DNA of 33,931 nt from Oscillospiraceae bacterium (GTDB lineage: Bacteria > Bacillota > Clostridia > Oscillospirales > Ruminococcaceae). The translations under genes and the position numbers were made by a program. The DNA is taken from the NCBI GenBank assembly GCA_024404875.1, contig JAKSPK010000027.1, forward strand, positions 1 to 33,931, given 5' to 3'. The notes under the pieces were generated by a model. It ran no database searches and was not told the origin of the DNA. It was given only the letters and a program-made list of their open reading frames with translations. Shown here piece after piece: positions 16,152 to 27,562 of this stretch (its first letter is position 1; each line of letters begins with the position of its first letter).

Positions 16152-17357
16152 CTAGTATGTATTCTCAGACCGCGCCTGCAATGGTGTGAACATTGCATTT
16201 CGCAGTGCCGGATCGTACATTTTGGCGGCATTGCGGTCATAGAAGTTTCCGGGCGTAGACCAAAGCACAGGACACATAGCCCGTGCGATCGCCTGCGTAG
16301 TGACCGCGCTAAGGAATTTTTGTATGGATGCTGCCTCCTTGTTCTTGGTTGGGCAGCCGAATTCACCGATGATGACCGGAACACCCTTCGAGACAAACCG
16401 CTCTGTCAGCTTCTCAAAATTCTGCTTCAGCTCATTGAGATCGCGCGGCGATCCCCAGTTTGAGCGAGCCTTGCCCCAGTCCGCATCCTGCTCCAAAATG
16501 CAGAAAGTCGACGGCGTATAGTAATGCACCGAGACCGCACAGCGATTCTGCGGATCCTCCGGCATCCGGAACATCTCATCGCAGGTGCAGTCGATATCGG
16601 TCGCATAACCCGCGATCAGCAGATGCCGGTTCGCATCGCATCCGCCCTTTCCGCGGACAATATCGACAAATTTCTGATTGATCTCCAGCAGCAGATCGTA
16701 AGCCTTCTGCTTACCGGAATCGTCACCGCTGTAGCGATCCCAGAGCGATGGCCATGCACCCTCCTCATTCAGCGACTCATAGACGAGATACTCATTCTCC
16801 GCGCCGAATTCATCGGTAATCTGCTCCCAGATGCGGGTATATTTTTCCATGCACTTGTCTTTTTTTGCTTCAGACGCAAAGCCATCCCACCAGCCGCCGT
16901 CCCAGTGAATATTCAGAATCACATAAAGTCCGGCATCCAGCGCCCAGCGCACGACCTCATGCACACGGCTGAGATACTCCGGATAGATCGTGTAATCCGC
17001 CTCCATCATATTTGACCATGCGACCGGTACGCGCAGCACACCGAAGCCCTCGTTCTTATAGCCCTGAATGATCTCCTGCGTGATCTCCGGACTGCCCCAG
17101 CTCGTCTCAAAGCTTTTGACTCCGCCGCTCAGAGAACCGGCTGTCGCCTCAAAGGTATTGCCGAGATTAATGCCCAGCCCCATATCACGCACTGCCTCCA
17201 TGGTCGTCATGGAAGCGGGCGCGACGGTATTCTCTGCAGAATCCTGATGCACGGCGGAATCCGCCGGCGCACCGCCGGATACAGTCTTCTCCGCACAACC
17301 GGCAAAGAGCGTACTCAGCGCGGCAAGCAGCAGCGCAATCGTTTTTCTGATTTTCAT
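16152..17357 (-). CDS. GH5 endoglucanase-type lipoprotein
   Basis: A 401-aa surface-anchored glycoside hydrolase, expected to cleave beta-1,4-glucan or mixed-linkage glucan/xyloglucan. The lipoprotein signal MKIRKTIALLLAAL ends in FAGC (Cys21), followed by a Ser/Ala linker. The GH5 barrel shows GLGINLGNTFEA, the strand-3 segment VLRVPVAW, NIHWDGGWW, the acid/base E198 in YESLNE, HYYTPSTF and the nucleophile E332 in VIIGEFG. The pattern fits GH5_4-type enzymes, by recall only. There is no dockerin or CBM, unlike the island enzymes, so it is cell-bound rather than scaffold-bound. The inner ATG was chosen because GGAAGGAAG immediately precedes it and it begins the signal peptide; an in-frame ATG 18 nt upstream lies inside that ribosome site. 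It shares a transcript with the GNAT gene downstream. Confidence 0.94.
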   Translation of the reverse strand: MKIRKTIALLLAALSTLFAGCAEKTVSGGAPADSAVHQDSAENTVAPASMTTMEAVRDMGLGINLGNTFEATAGSLSGGVKSFETSWGSPEITQEIIQGYKNEGFGVLRVPVAWSNMMEADYTIYPEYLSRVHEVVRWALDAGLYVILNIHWDGGWWDGFASEAKKDKCMEKYTRIWEQITDEFGAENEYLVYESLNEEGAWPSLWDRYSGDDSGKQKAYDLLLEINQKFVDIVRGKGGCDANRHLLIAGYATDIDCTCDEMFRMPEDPQNRCAVSVHYYTPSTFCILEQDADWGKARSNWGSPRDLNELKQNFEKLTERFVSKGVPVIIGEFGCPTKNKEAASIQKFLSAVTTQAIARAMCPVLWSTPGNFYDRNAAKMYDPALRNAMFTPLQARSENTY

Positions 17358-17465
17358 ATGCTTTCTTCCTTCCAAACGATACTATGGCATCACCGCACAA
17401 AATCAGTCTGACGGCTTCACAGCACATCTCCCTGCATATTATTCGCCGTCCTGCACAGAAATTCT

Positions 17466-17479
17466 TTGACGGGTGTCAA
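17466..17479. repeat. Short palindrome upstream of the GH5 gene
   Basis: TTGAC-GGGT-GTCAA, a perfect 5-bp dyad with a 4-nt centre, about 110 nt upstream of the GH5 start. It contains a consensus-like TTGACA on the minus strand, but no good -10 follows at 16-18 bp. It could be an operator; support is weak. Confidence 0.3.
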
Positions 17480-17547
17480 TCCCGCGGCATCATTGCTATA
17501 CCATCTGACCTGTGCATCTGAGCCGGCTCTGTGCGGTATTGCCTTGA

Positions 17548-18342
17548 CTATGTTTCTGCCTTCATCAGGCTCATGTCCGGAACCTGAACCTCCTTCGGGT
17601 ACCGCACCAGCGCTGAAACCGTGATATTGTCCTTTCCTCCGTTGGCGAGTGCGAGCACGACCAGCTCCTGCAAACGGCTCGGAAGCGGCTTCGGCTTCGC
17701 GAGTATCTCCTCCATTTCAAAGGTCGTTGCGTAATCGCTCAAACCATCCGAGCAGAGCAGCATCACATCGCCGGTGCGCATCCCGTCCGGAAAAACGATC
17801 ACCTCCGGCTTCGGCTCCGCCTCCAAATTGCCGATAACCGGCATCACGATATGCCGGTGCATATGACTTTTCTTTTCCTCGACCGTGATCGTACCCTCAT
17901 CGTAGAGCATCTGCACAAGCGTCTGATCGCGGCTGAGCTGCTCCAGCGAACCGCCCCGATAGCGGTAGATACGCGAGTCACCGACATTGAAGCAGTGCAG
18001 TCCCTCATTCTCGTCGATTGCAAGGCCGCAGAGCGTTGTCTGCATATTCGCGGTGCTTTTCTGCATAACGCTCTGCTCAGCGATCGCCGTATGGACATCG
18101 AGAATACGGCGCTTGAGATTCACACGCGCATTATATTCGAGTGTGGAAAGCATTTCCAGACAGGTACGCGACGCAAGCTCACCCGCATTTTCGCCGGAAA
18201 CGCCGTCGCAGACAGCCATAAGGAACGGCTCCGTCAAAACGTTCTGAACACCGCCCTCAGTGCATACACTCTCGTGGATGAGAAACGCATCCTCATTGTG
18301 TTCGCGGCTTCCTTTTTCTGTTATGCCGCAGCAATAATACAT
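17548..18342 (-). CDS. PP2C-family serine/threonine phosphatase
   Basis: A 264-aa cytoplasmic metal-dependent protein phosphatase of the bacterial Stp/PrpC type, which reverses Hanks-kinase phosphorylation. Expected motifs are present: HNEDAF (D18), VCDGVSGENAGE (D46), GDSRIYRYRGG near residue 120, LLCSDGLSDY near residue 195 and GGKDNITV near residue 235, supplying the Mn/Mg ligands. There is no membrane segment or sensor domain. AGGGGTG precedes the ATG on the minus strand. No cognate kinase gene is in the window, whereas many Firmicutes pair the two; the partner must be elsewhere. It lies 151 nt downstream of tgt with no obvious terminator or strong promoter between, so read-through from tgt is possible. 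Confidence 0.94.
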   Translation of the reverse strand: MYYCCGITEKGSREHNEDAFLIHESVCTEGGVQNVLTEPFLMAVCDGVSGENAGELASRTCLEMLSTLEYNARVNLKRRILDVHTAIAEQSVMQKSTANMQTTLCGLAIDENEGLHCFNVGDSRIYRYRGGSLEQLSRDQTLVQMLYDEGTITVEEKKSHMHRHIVMPVIGNLEAEPKPEVIVFPDGMRTGDVMLLCSDGLSDYATTFEMEEILAKPKPLPSRLQELVVLALANGGKDNITVSALVRYPKEVQVPDMSLMKAET

Positions 18343-18493
18343 GAGATCACCCCTGATTCTATGCAGGATAATTTGCGATAAACCGATGCAGATAATATTC
18401 GATCAAACTCAGATTCACCCGGTCTTCCGAAAACCATTCAGCACAAGAAAGTCGATCAATATTCCAAGGAACAAACATCAATCACGATTCTAT

Positions 18494-19633
18494 TCAGTCA
18501 AATTCATAGAGCTTGCCGAGCTGCTCGGAATGCTCTGCGCGGAACTGCGCAAATGTGCCTGCATCGAGATGATCCCGAATCTGCTTCATAAGATTATTGT
18601 AGAACCAGAGATTATGCTGCACGGCCAATCTGCCCGCGAGCTGCTCTCCGGCCTTGAACAGATGCCGGATATAGGCGCGGGAGAAATTGCGGCAGGTCGG
18701 GCACTGACATCCCGGCTCGATCGGCCGCGGATCCACGGCAAAGCACTGATTCGTCAGATGCATGATGCCGCGCATCGTGAAGACCGTCGCGTGACGGGCA
18801 TTGCGGCTCGGCATGACGCAGTCAAAAAGGTCGATGCCGCGCGCCGCTGCTTCAACAATATTCTGCGGCGTACCGACGCCCATGAGATATCGGATCTTCT
18901 CCTTCGGCATATGCGGCTCGACATGCTCGATGATATCATACATCACCTCAGTCGGCTCGCCGACGGCCAGTCCGCCGATCGCATAGCCGTCCATATCGAG
19001 CTGTGCGATCTCGTCCATATGCGCGATGCGGAGATCCGGATAGGTACAGCCCTGATTGATGCCGAACAGGAGCTGATGCGGATTGATCGTTCCCTCCTCC
19101 GCATTGAGCCTCACCATTTCATCCTTGCAGCGCTTCAGCCATCTAGTTGTGCGGTCACAGCTTTTCTTTGCATATTCATACGACGCGGGATTTTCCACAC
19201 ACTCATCGAATGCCATTGCAATGGTCGAGCCGAGATGCGACTGAATGCGCATACTCTCCTCCGGCCCCATAAAAATGCGACTGCCGTCTACATGGGAGCG
19301 AAAGGTCACACCCTCCTCCTTGATCTTGCGAAGCTGCGCGAGCGAGAAGACCTGAAAGCCGCCGGAATCGGTCAGCGTAGGGCCGCGCCAGCCGGTAAAC
19401 CCCTGCAATCCGCCCATTTGCCGAACGATTTCATCGCCGGGACGGATATGAAGATGATAGGTGTTGCAGAGCATGACCTGACATTCAACAGCCTCTAGGT
19501 CACGGGCAGAGAGTGCGCCCTTGATCGCACCGGCGGTCGCAACATTCATGAAGCACGGTGTCTGAAAGTCACCGTGGACGGTATGGAATACGCCGCGGCG
19601 GGCGGCCTGTTCCTGTTTCAGCAGTTCAAACAT
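18494..19633 (-). CDS. tgt: Queuine/preQ1 tRNA-guanine transglycosylase
   Basis: A 379-aa enzyme that replaces guanine-34 in GUN-anticodon tRNAs with preQ1 (or queuine) during queuosine synthesis. It has D89 in LTDSGGFQVFSL (general acid/base), D271 in IDLFDCVMPSRNARHA (nucleophile), and the zinc site C309, C311, C314 and H340 (CQCPTC, then a histidine 26 residues on). The length is normal and no key residue is missing. AAAGGAGA precedes the ATG, and a good promoter is at 19667-19695. No other queuosine genes (queCDE, queA) are nearby, so preQ1 may be salvaged or made elsewhere. Confidence 0.98.
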   Translation of the reverse strand: MFELLKQEQAARRGVFHTVHGDFQTPCFMNVATAGAIKGALSARDLEAVECQVMLCNTYHLHIRPGDEIVRQMGGLQGFTGWRGPTLTDSGGFQVFSLAQLRKIKEEGVTFRSHVDGSRIFMGPEESMRIQSHLGSTIAMAFDECVENPASYEYAKKSCDRTTRWLKRCKDEMVRLNAEEGTINPHQLLFGINQGCTYPDLRIAHMDEIAQLDMDGYAIGGLAVGEPTEVMYDIIEHVEPHMPKEKIRYLMGVGTPQNIVEAAARGIDLFDCVMPSRNARHATVFTMRGIMHLTNQCFAVDPRPIEPGCQCPTCRNFSRAYIRHLFKAGEQLAGRLAVQHNLWFYNNLMKQIRDHLDAGTFAQFRAEHSEQLGKLYEFD

Positions 19634-19666
19634 ACTGTTTTCTCCTTTGATTTCACTGTCCCCTCT

Positions 19667-19695
19667 ATCATACCATAAATCTGCAAAAAAAGCAA
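19667..19695 (-). promoter_or_regulatory. SigmaA promoter of tgt
   Basis: On the minus strand there is TTGCTT (plus 19690-19695), a 17-bp spacer and TATGAT (plus 19667-19672), with TGG before the -10. The start site would be about 27 nt upstream of the ATG. Confidence 0.82.
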
Positions 19696-19874
19696 GCGGG
19701 AAGACAGTGCCTGCCGCGCCGAGCGCGGCTCATATTCCCTGCGGTATCGTTTCACGGAGCATACGGTGCTGACCACGCCTGTTGAGCGGTCTGAGGAAAT
19801 CTGATTCTGCCTCTGACTTGTTGATCGAATCAAACAAAGCGGAAATGACCTCCACATGACTTCTGACATAATTT

Positions 19875-19932
19875 GATCCCCTTAGCGTAGTCACAAACTG
19901 TCTTGTGTATCTACCCTAAGGGGATCTTTTTT
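19875..19932 (+). terminator. Strong hairpin with T6 tail on the plus strand, next to the GH2 gene end
   Basis: An 11-bp perfect outer stem (GATCCCCTTAG with CTAAGGGGATC) encloses a second stem (GTAG/CTAC and CACAA/TTGTG), followed directly by TTTTTT on the plus strand. On the minus strand the tail reads CAAATT and is T-poor. It therefore terminates plus-strand transcripts best, yet no plus-strand gene precedes it: 19696-19874 holds nothing I recognise. It may stop antisense transcription into the GH2 operon or mark an island edge. Confidence 0.7.
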
Positions 19933-19935
19933 CGT

Positions 19936-24204
<4,269 letters not shown>

Positions 24205-24214
24205 TTATCTTATA

Positions 24215-27067
24215 TCAGTTGTCTGATTCATTCAGCAGCGCGCGCTTCATAAGTGCGAGATCAGATGCACTGATCATATCATCTGCTGTAAAATCACCGG
24301 CCTCCCAGTCTGCAGGAATGGTACCATCATGCAGAAGCCATCTCTGCAGTGTCACCACATCCAGCAAATCAAATGTTCCGTCAGCGGTAACATCTCCCAT
24401 AAGGAATGAATCTTCCTCATCAGGCGTATTCACACTGAACCAGTTCAGGTTGTACAGATATCCGTTTCCGCCCTTAAATACAAGGTAAACATCCTGCATT
24501 CCGGTTGTTCTGGTAATGGAGGCTGTCTGAGTCGCCCATTTCTGCCATCCGCCGGTTTCTTCCACATTCAGCTTACCGATTTGTTTTCCATCCGGTGAAC
24601 CCAGATGAATTTCCAGAGCAGAGCCGCTACTGTTCGCACCAATGCGGAAATCCATTGACTCCGCCCCGCTTCCAAAATCTACATTTTTGAATCCGATATA
24701 GTCACCATTTTCGATGTAAGCCACATCAGAACCGCCTTCACTGCAGTTTTCTGTCTGAATACCGGACTGTGCTGTAAAGCTTTCTGCTTCAATGACAGAA
24801 CCGGATCCTACAAGCCGAAGGATATGGGATGACTTACTGATAATCTTGCCATTATTGTCAACGGAATAGATACGGTATTCGCCTTCCTTCTTTGGTGTCC
24901 TGATGGAAACAGCTGCACCGGATGCCTTGGTCATATTGTCCCCTGCGGCAAATTCTGTTGTGCCGTCAGGAGCAATCCAGATCGCGGTACCGGTACTGCG
25001 AATGGGAAGCGTACTTTTGGTTGTTGTCTGACAGCTTGCAGGGAAAGCGTAATCTGCCGTGGAAATCAGCCAGTCAGGAACCAGGTTTCTGTTCTTGTCA
25101 GTTACGCCGGAGTTCAGACATACATTATACTGTGCCAAAGGCCATACATTATCCGAAACAACAATCGGCTGATCAATACGGCTGTTAGGAGGATTAACGC
25201 CCATTTTGCATACAGTTGCATAGGTACGCAGGATGGTCAGGTCATGCTTTTGCCCATAGTCTTCACAGTTGATCGTATAGGTAACATTCGGGCTGATTTC
25301 AAGAACATTATCGTTTTCTTCAACATACGCTGTTCCTTCATCGTTATGCAGACCATAAGTCGGCTGATAAGGTGCTGCTGCCGGAATACCCTGTACATAG
25401 TTTTCATTGATAATCGTGCCCGGCATCTGTCCGATGGTATAGATACCGCCGCTGTCGTGAAGTCTGTTCAGGGAATTCATTACACGGTTATTGCAAATCA
25501 TATTATCCCGGCAGGTTGTGCTGTCTTTGAAATTGCACCAGCCCCATCCAAGATGAATGCCATTATATGCGGTCTTGACAATCGTATTATTCAGAATCTT
25601 CAGTGAATCCACATAATAGGCTGTGATGCCTGCGCATCCGCCAAAGCCGTGAACGACGCTCAGGTCATAAAGAAAGTTGCCGGAAATCTCGTTATTTTTG
25701 CAGATGCCTTCAACTCCCTTAGGGAATTTCTCATGATTATCCCATGAGGCATCCCCGATGTACACATGCTGTGGATGACCGACTGTGATACCGCTGGAGG
25801 GAATGTCTGTAATGTAGTTGCCGGTAACACTGGAATTGATGACATCATTTGTCATGGAAAGTCCGTCGGAGCCTGTGTGCTTGATTACATTTCCTGTGAA
25901 TATGATAGAATCACTGTTGGTGATGTGAACAGCACCCGGAAGTGTATCGGCCATCTCATACTTTTTGCTGTGCCAGTTTGAATCAGCATAAGCGGTATAT
26001 GTCTGCGCAGCCTGGCAGGTCGCTTTTCCATGGGATCCATCCACATCAGTCAGCTGATACTCCGTATTCGCAAAAGTGATTCCGGAAAAGCCGATATTTT
26101 CCACTCGTTCATCCGTTGACTTTCCTTCAATCACGATCAGCTGATCGGCAATAGGCGCTTCCACATCCGCTGTCTGCATATCCTCCCCTTCTCTTGGGTA
26201 ATAATACAGAAGGTGTTCCGTTTTGTCAAAATAGAACTCACCCGGAGAATCTACAAAAGACAGAGAGTTGTAAATAGTATGGGTGCCGCCGGTGGAAAAA
26301 CCTGCACCCCATCCAGGCGTCTGGGCGATTGCACCATATGGCTGCTGCATCAGCAGAATCAGGGAACCGTTCTCGGTTTTGACATCTCTTGTACATACGA
26401 TGTTCTCATTCCATGTCGTTCCATTAATGATTTCAAGATCGTCGAAATTGGAGGTAATAGGAGGGACATCTGACAAATTATACGCTACGCCGTCACTTGC
26501 CTTACCAGAATCCCACGCCCATGATGCCTGTCCTGCACTGATGCGGTATTCACCATAACCGCCCTTTGCCTGAACAGTAACACTGCCCATATTTGCGCGT
26601 TTATCATTTACATACAGGTTTCGCATTTTCACATCTCTGTCCAAAGGTGCCGTATACAGCCGGTCATTCAACTTTGTCCAGCCGGTAACTCTTTGCGCTC
26701 CATTGATTACCGGTTTTTCGTCAGCATAAGCCTTATACCAGATTTGAAAACCATTGCTTGCAGAATCCCGTGTGTCAAACACAACAGGCTCTGTGATACG
26801 ATAATCACCGCCGCGTAGGTATACAATGATATCACCATTCATATTGGAATTCACTTTGCGGACAGCATCTCTCGCTGCTGTCAGTGTCCGGAACGGACTG
26901 CTTTCTGTTCCCTGACCGCTGTCATTGCCATCCGGCGAAACAAAAAATACAGCCTGAACATCAGTTTCCTCAGCCTGCACAGAAATCGTGTCTGCCGGCA
27001 GTGACAAAAGGAATGTGGTCATGCCAAGAACAGTCGCTATCCCCCTAGTAAATCTTCTTTGATTCAT
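24215..27067 (-). CDS. Secreted parallel beta-helix protein (GH141-like?) with CBM6 and dockerin
   Basis: A 950-aa exported polysaccharide-acting protein. The signal peptide (about 1-32) is followed by FFVSPDGNDSGQGT and PFRTLTAARDAVR, the usual opening of right-handed beta-helix carbohydrate enzymes. Many short strand-turn repeats (GNVIKHTG, GNYITDIPSSG, ILNNTIVKT) run to about residue 620. The opening with a NGAQRVTGW segment recalls GH141, which contains fucosidase and xylanase activities; this assignment is tentative and the active site was not identified. A CBM6-like domain (about 760-890, IEAESFTAQSG and YIENGDYIGF) and a dockerin (about 890-950, loops GDVTADGTFD and DFTADDMISA) follow. 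The ATG at 27067 was chosen because GAGGGGG precedes it and a signal peptide starts there, although the frame is open upstream. First gene of the island operon. Confidence 0.85.
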   Translation of the reverse strand: MNQRRFTRGIATVLGMTTFLLSLPADTISVQAEETDVQAVFFVSPDGNDSGQGTESSPFRTLTAARDAVRKVNSNMNGDIIVYLRGGDYRITEPVVFDTRDSASNGFQIWYKAYADEKPVINGAQRVTGWTKLNDRLYTAPLDRDVKMRNLYVNDKRANMGSVTVQAKGGYGEYRISAGQASWAWDSGKASDGVAYNLSDVPPITSNFDDLEIINGTTWNENIVCTRDVKTENGSLILLMQQPYGAIAQTPGWGAGFSTGGTHTIYNSLSFVDSPGEFYFDKTEHLLYYYPREGEDMQTADVEAPIADQLIVIEGKSTDERVENIGFSGITFANTEYQLTDVDGSHGKATCQAAQTYTAYADSNWHSKKYEMADTLPGAVHITNSDSIIFTGNVIKHTGSDGLSMTNDVINSSVTGNYITDIPSSGITVGHPQHVYIGDASWDNHEKFPKGVEGICKNNEISGNFLYDLSVVHGFGGCAGITAYYVDSLKILNNTIVKTAYNGIHLGWGWCNFKDSTTCRDNMICNNRVMNSLNRLHDSGGIYTIGQMPGTIINENYVQGIPAAAPYQPTYGLHNDEGTAYVEENDNVLEISPNVTYTINCEDYGQKHDLTILRTYATVCKMGVNPPNSRIDQPIVVSDNVWPLAQYNVCLNSGVTDKNRNLVPDWLISTADYAFPASCQTTTKSTLPIRSTGTAIWIAPDGTTEFAAGDNMTKASGAAVSIRTPKKEGEYRIYSVDNNGKIISKSSHILRLVGSGSVIEAESFTAQSGIQTENCSEGGSDVAYIENGDYIGFKNVDFGSGAESMDFRIGANSSGSALEIHLGSPDGKQIGKLNVEETGGWQKWATQTASITRTTGMQDVYLVFKGGNGYLYNLNWFSVNTPDEEDSFLMGDVTADGTFDLLDVVTLQRWLLHDGTIPADWEAGDFTADDMISASDLALMKRALLNESDN

Positions 27068-27090
27068 TTTTATCCCCCTCTTTATATTTG

Positions 27091-27107
27091 AAAATATTTC
27101 ATATTTT
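27091..27107. repeat. Palindrome in the 5' leader of the island operon
   Basis: AAAATAT-TTC-ATATTTT, perfect 7-bp arms with a 3-nt centre, located just downstream of the proposed -10 and upstream of the beta-helix start codon. It may be a second operator site; in such A/T-rich DNA it could also be chance. Confidence 0.35.
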
Positions 27108-27108
27108 A

Positions 27109-27137
27109 ATGTTAACATAAAATGTATTATTTCACAA
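27109..27137 (-). promoter_or_regulatory. Likely promoter of the beta-helix/GH2 operon
   Basis: On the minus strand there is TTGTGA (plus 27132-27137), a 17-bp spacer and TAACAT (plus 27109-27114), with TGT before the -10. The -35 element lies inside the 13-bp inverted repeat at 27116-27148, so binding there should block RNA polymerase. Confidence 0.6.
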
Positions 27138-27148
27138 TACATTTTATG
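27116..27148. promoter_or_regulatory. Perfect 13-bp inverted repeat, putative operator
   Basis: CATAAAATGTATT (27116-27128) and AATACATTTTATG (27136-27148) are exact reverse complements separated by 7 nt. The site overlaps the -35 region of the island operon promoter, as expected for a repressor dimer site. No regulator gene is intact beside it; the DNA to the right (27149-27360) may hold only a remnant. Confidence 0.65.
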
Positions 27149-27368
27149 CAGATTAGGTGGATAAAATGAATAAATGCGGCCGCCGCGCCGTTTTGCGAAG
27201 AATACCAGTCTCATTCGCGCCTATGGGCAACCTGGAATTTATTATGCTCCCGGAGAAGTATAGAGTCCGGATTCAGCACTGCCGCCGGATCCAAAGCGGG
27301 ATGATTACTGAAAATTGCGCATATTTTGAACATAAAATTATACTGCATACCAAAATATGAAAATGCAC

Positions 27369-27397
27369 TTGACAAATCTTTCACAATGTGCTATAAT
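27369..27397 (+). promoter_or_regulatory. Consensus sigmaA promoter of amt
   Basis: TTGACA (27369-27374), an exact 17-bp spacer and TATAAT (27392-27397), with TGC before the -10. Both hexamers are perfect. Such a strong promoter, followed within about 50 nt by a terminator, indicates control after initiation. The preceding 27149-27368 has no gene I recognise. Confidence 0.93.
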
Positions 27398-27407
27398 ACA
27401 GACAGAA

Positions 27408-27450
27408 CAGCAAAGGGGCTGCGGAGAACATAGAACTCCGCAGCTTTTTT
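27408..27450 (+). terminator. Leader terminator 1 of amt with overlapping hexaloop hairpin
   Basis: The terminator stem is GCTGCGGAG (27418-27426) with CTCCGCAGC (27436-27444), then TTTTTT. A competing hairpin, CAGC-AAAGGG-GCTG (27408-27421), uses the first four bases of the terminator arm. Its 6-nt loop has A at position 1 and G at position 4. The two structures are mutually exclusive, as in ANTAR-controlled leaders. Confidence 0.85.
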
Positions 27451-27454
27451 GTTC

Positions 27455-27498
27455 TTCCAAAGCGCTTTGAAATCCATAAAAAACGCACAATGGGGTGC
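27455..27498 (+). promoter_or_regulatory. Candidate ANTAR antiterminator element (dual hexaloop hairpins)
   Basis: Hairpin P1 is TTCCAA-AGCGCT-TTGAAA (27455-27472, one mismatch in the stem). Hairpin P2 is GCAC-AATGGG-GTGC (27485-27498). Both have 6-nt loops with A1 and G4, the known recognition feature of ANTAR-domain antiterminators such as EutV and NasR. P2 shares 27492-27498 with the 5' arm of terminator 2, so protein-stabilised P2 would prevent termination and allow amt expression. The structure is read from sequence; the binding protein is inferred and not encoded here. Confidence 0.7.
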
Positions 27499-27541
27499 AT
27501 GATGCTTGATTTTCGGCTCATGTGCCCCCTTTTCGTTTTTT
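27492..27541 (+). terminator. Leader terminator 2 of amt
   Basis: The stem is GGGGTGCATGA (27492-27502) with TCATGTGCCCC (27518-27528), two G-T pairs and a 15-nt loop, then TTTTCGTTTTTT. It lies 22 nt before the amt ATG and overlaps the P2 hairpin. Confidence 0.85.
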
Positions 27542-27562
27542 ACAGAAAAGGAGAAATAACTA

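Noticed and set aside
19618-19869. Minus-strand 83-codon frame overlapping the tgt start
   Set aside because: It overlaps the tgt promoter, ribosome site and first codons in another frame and matches nothing known.
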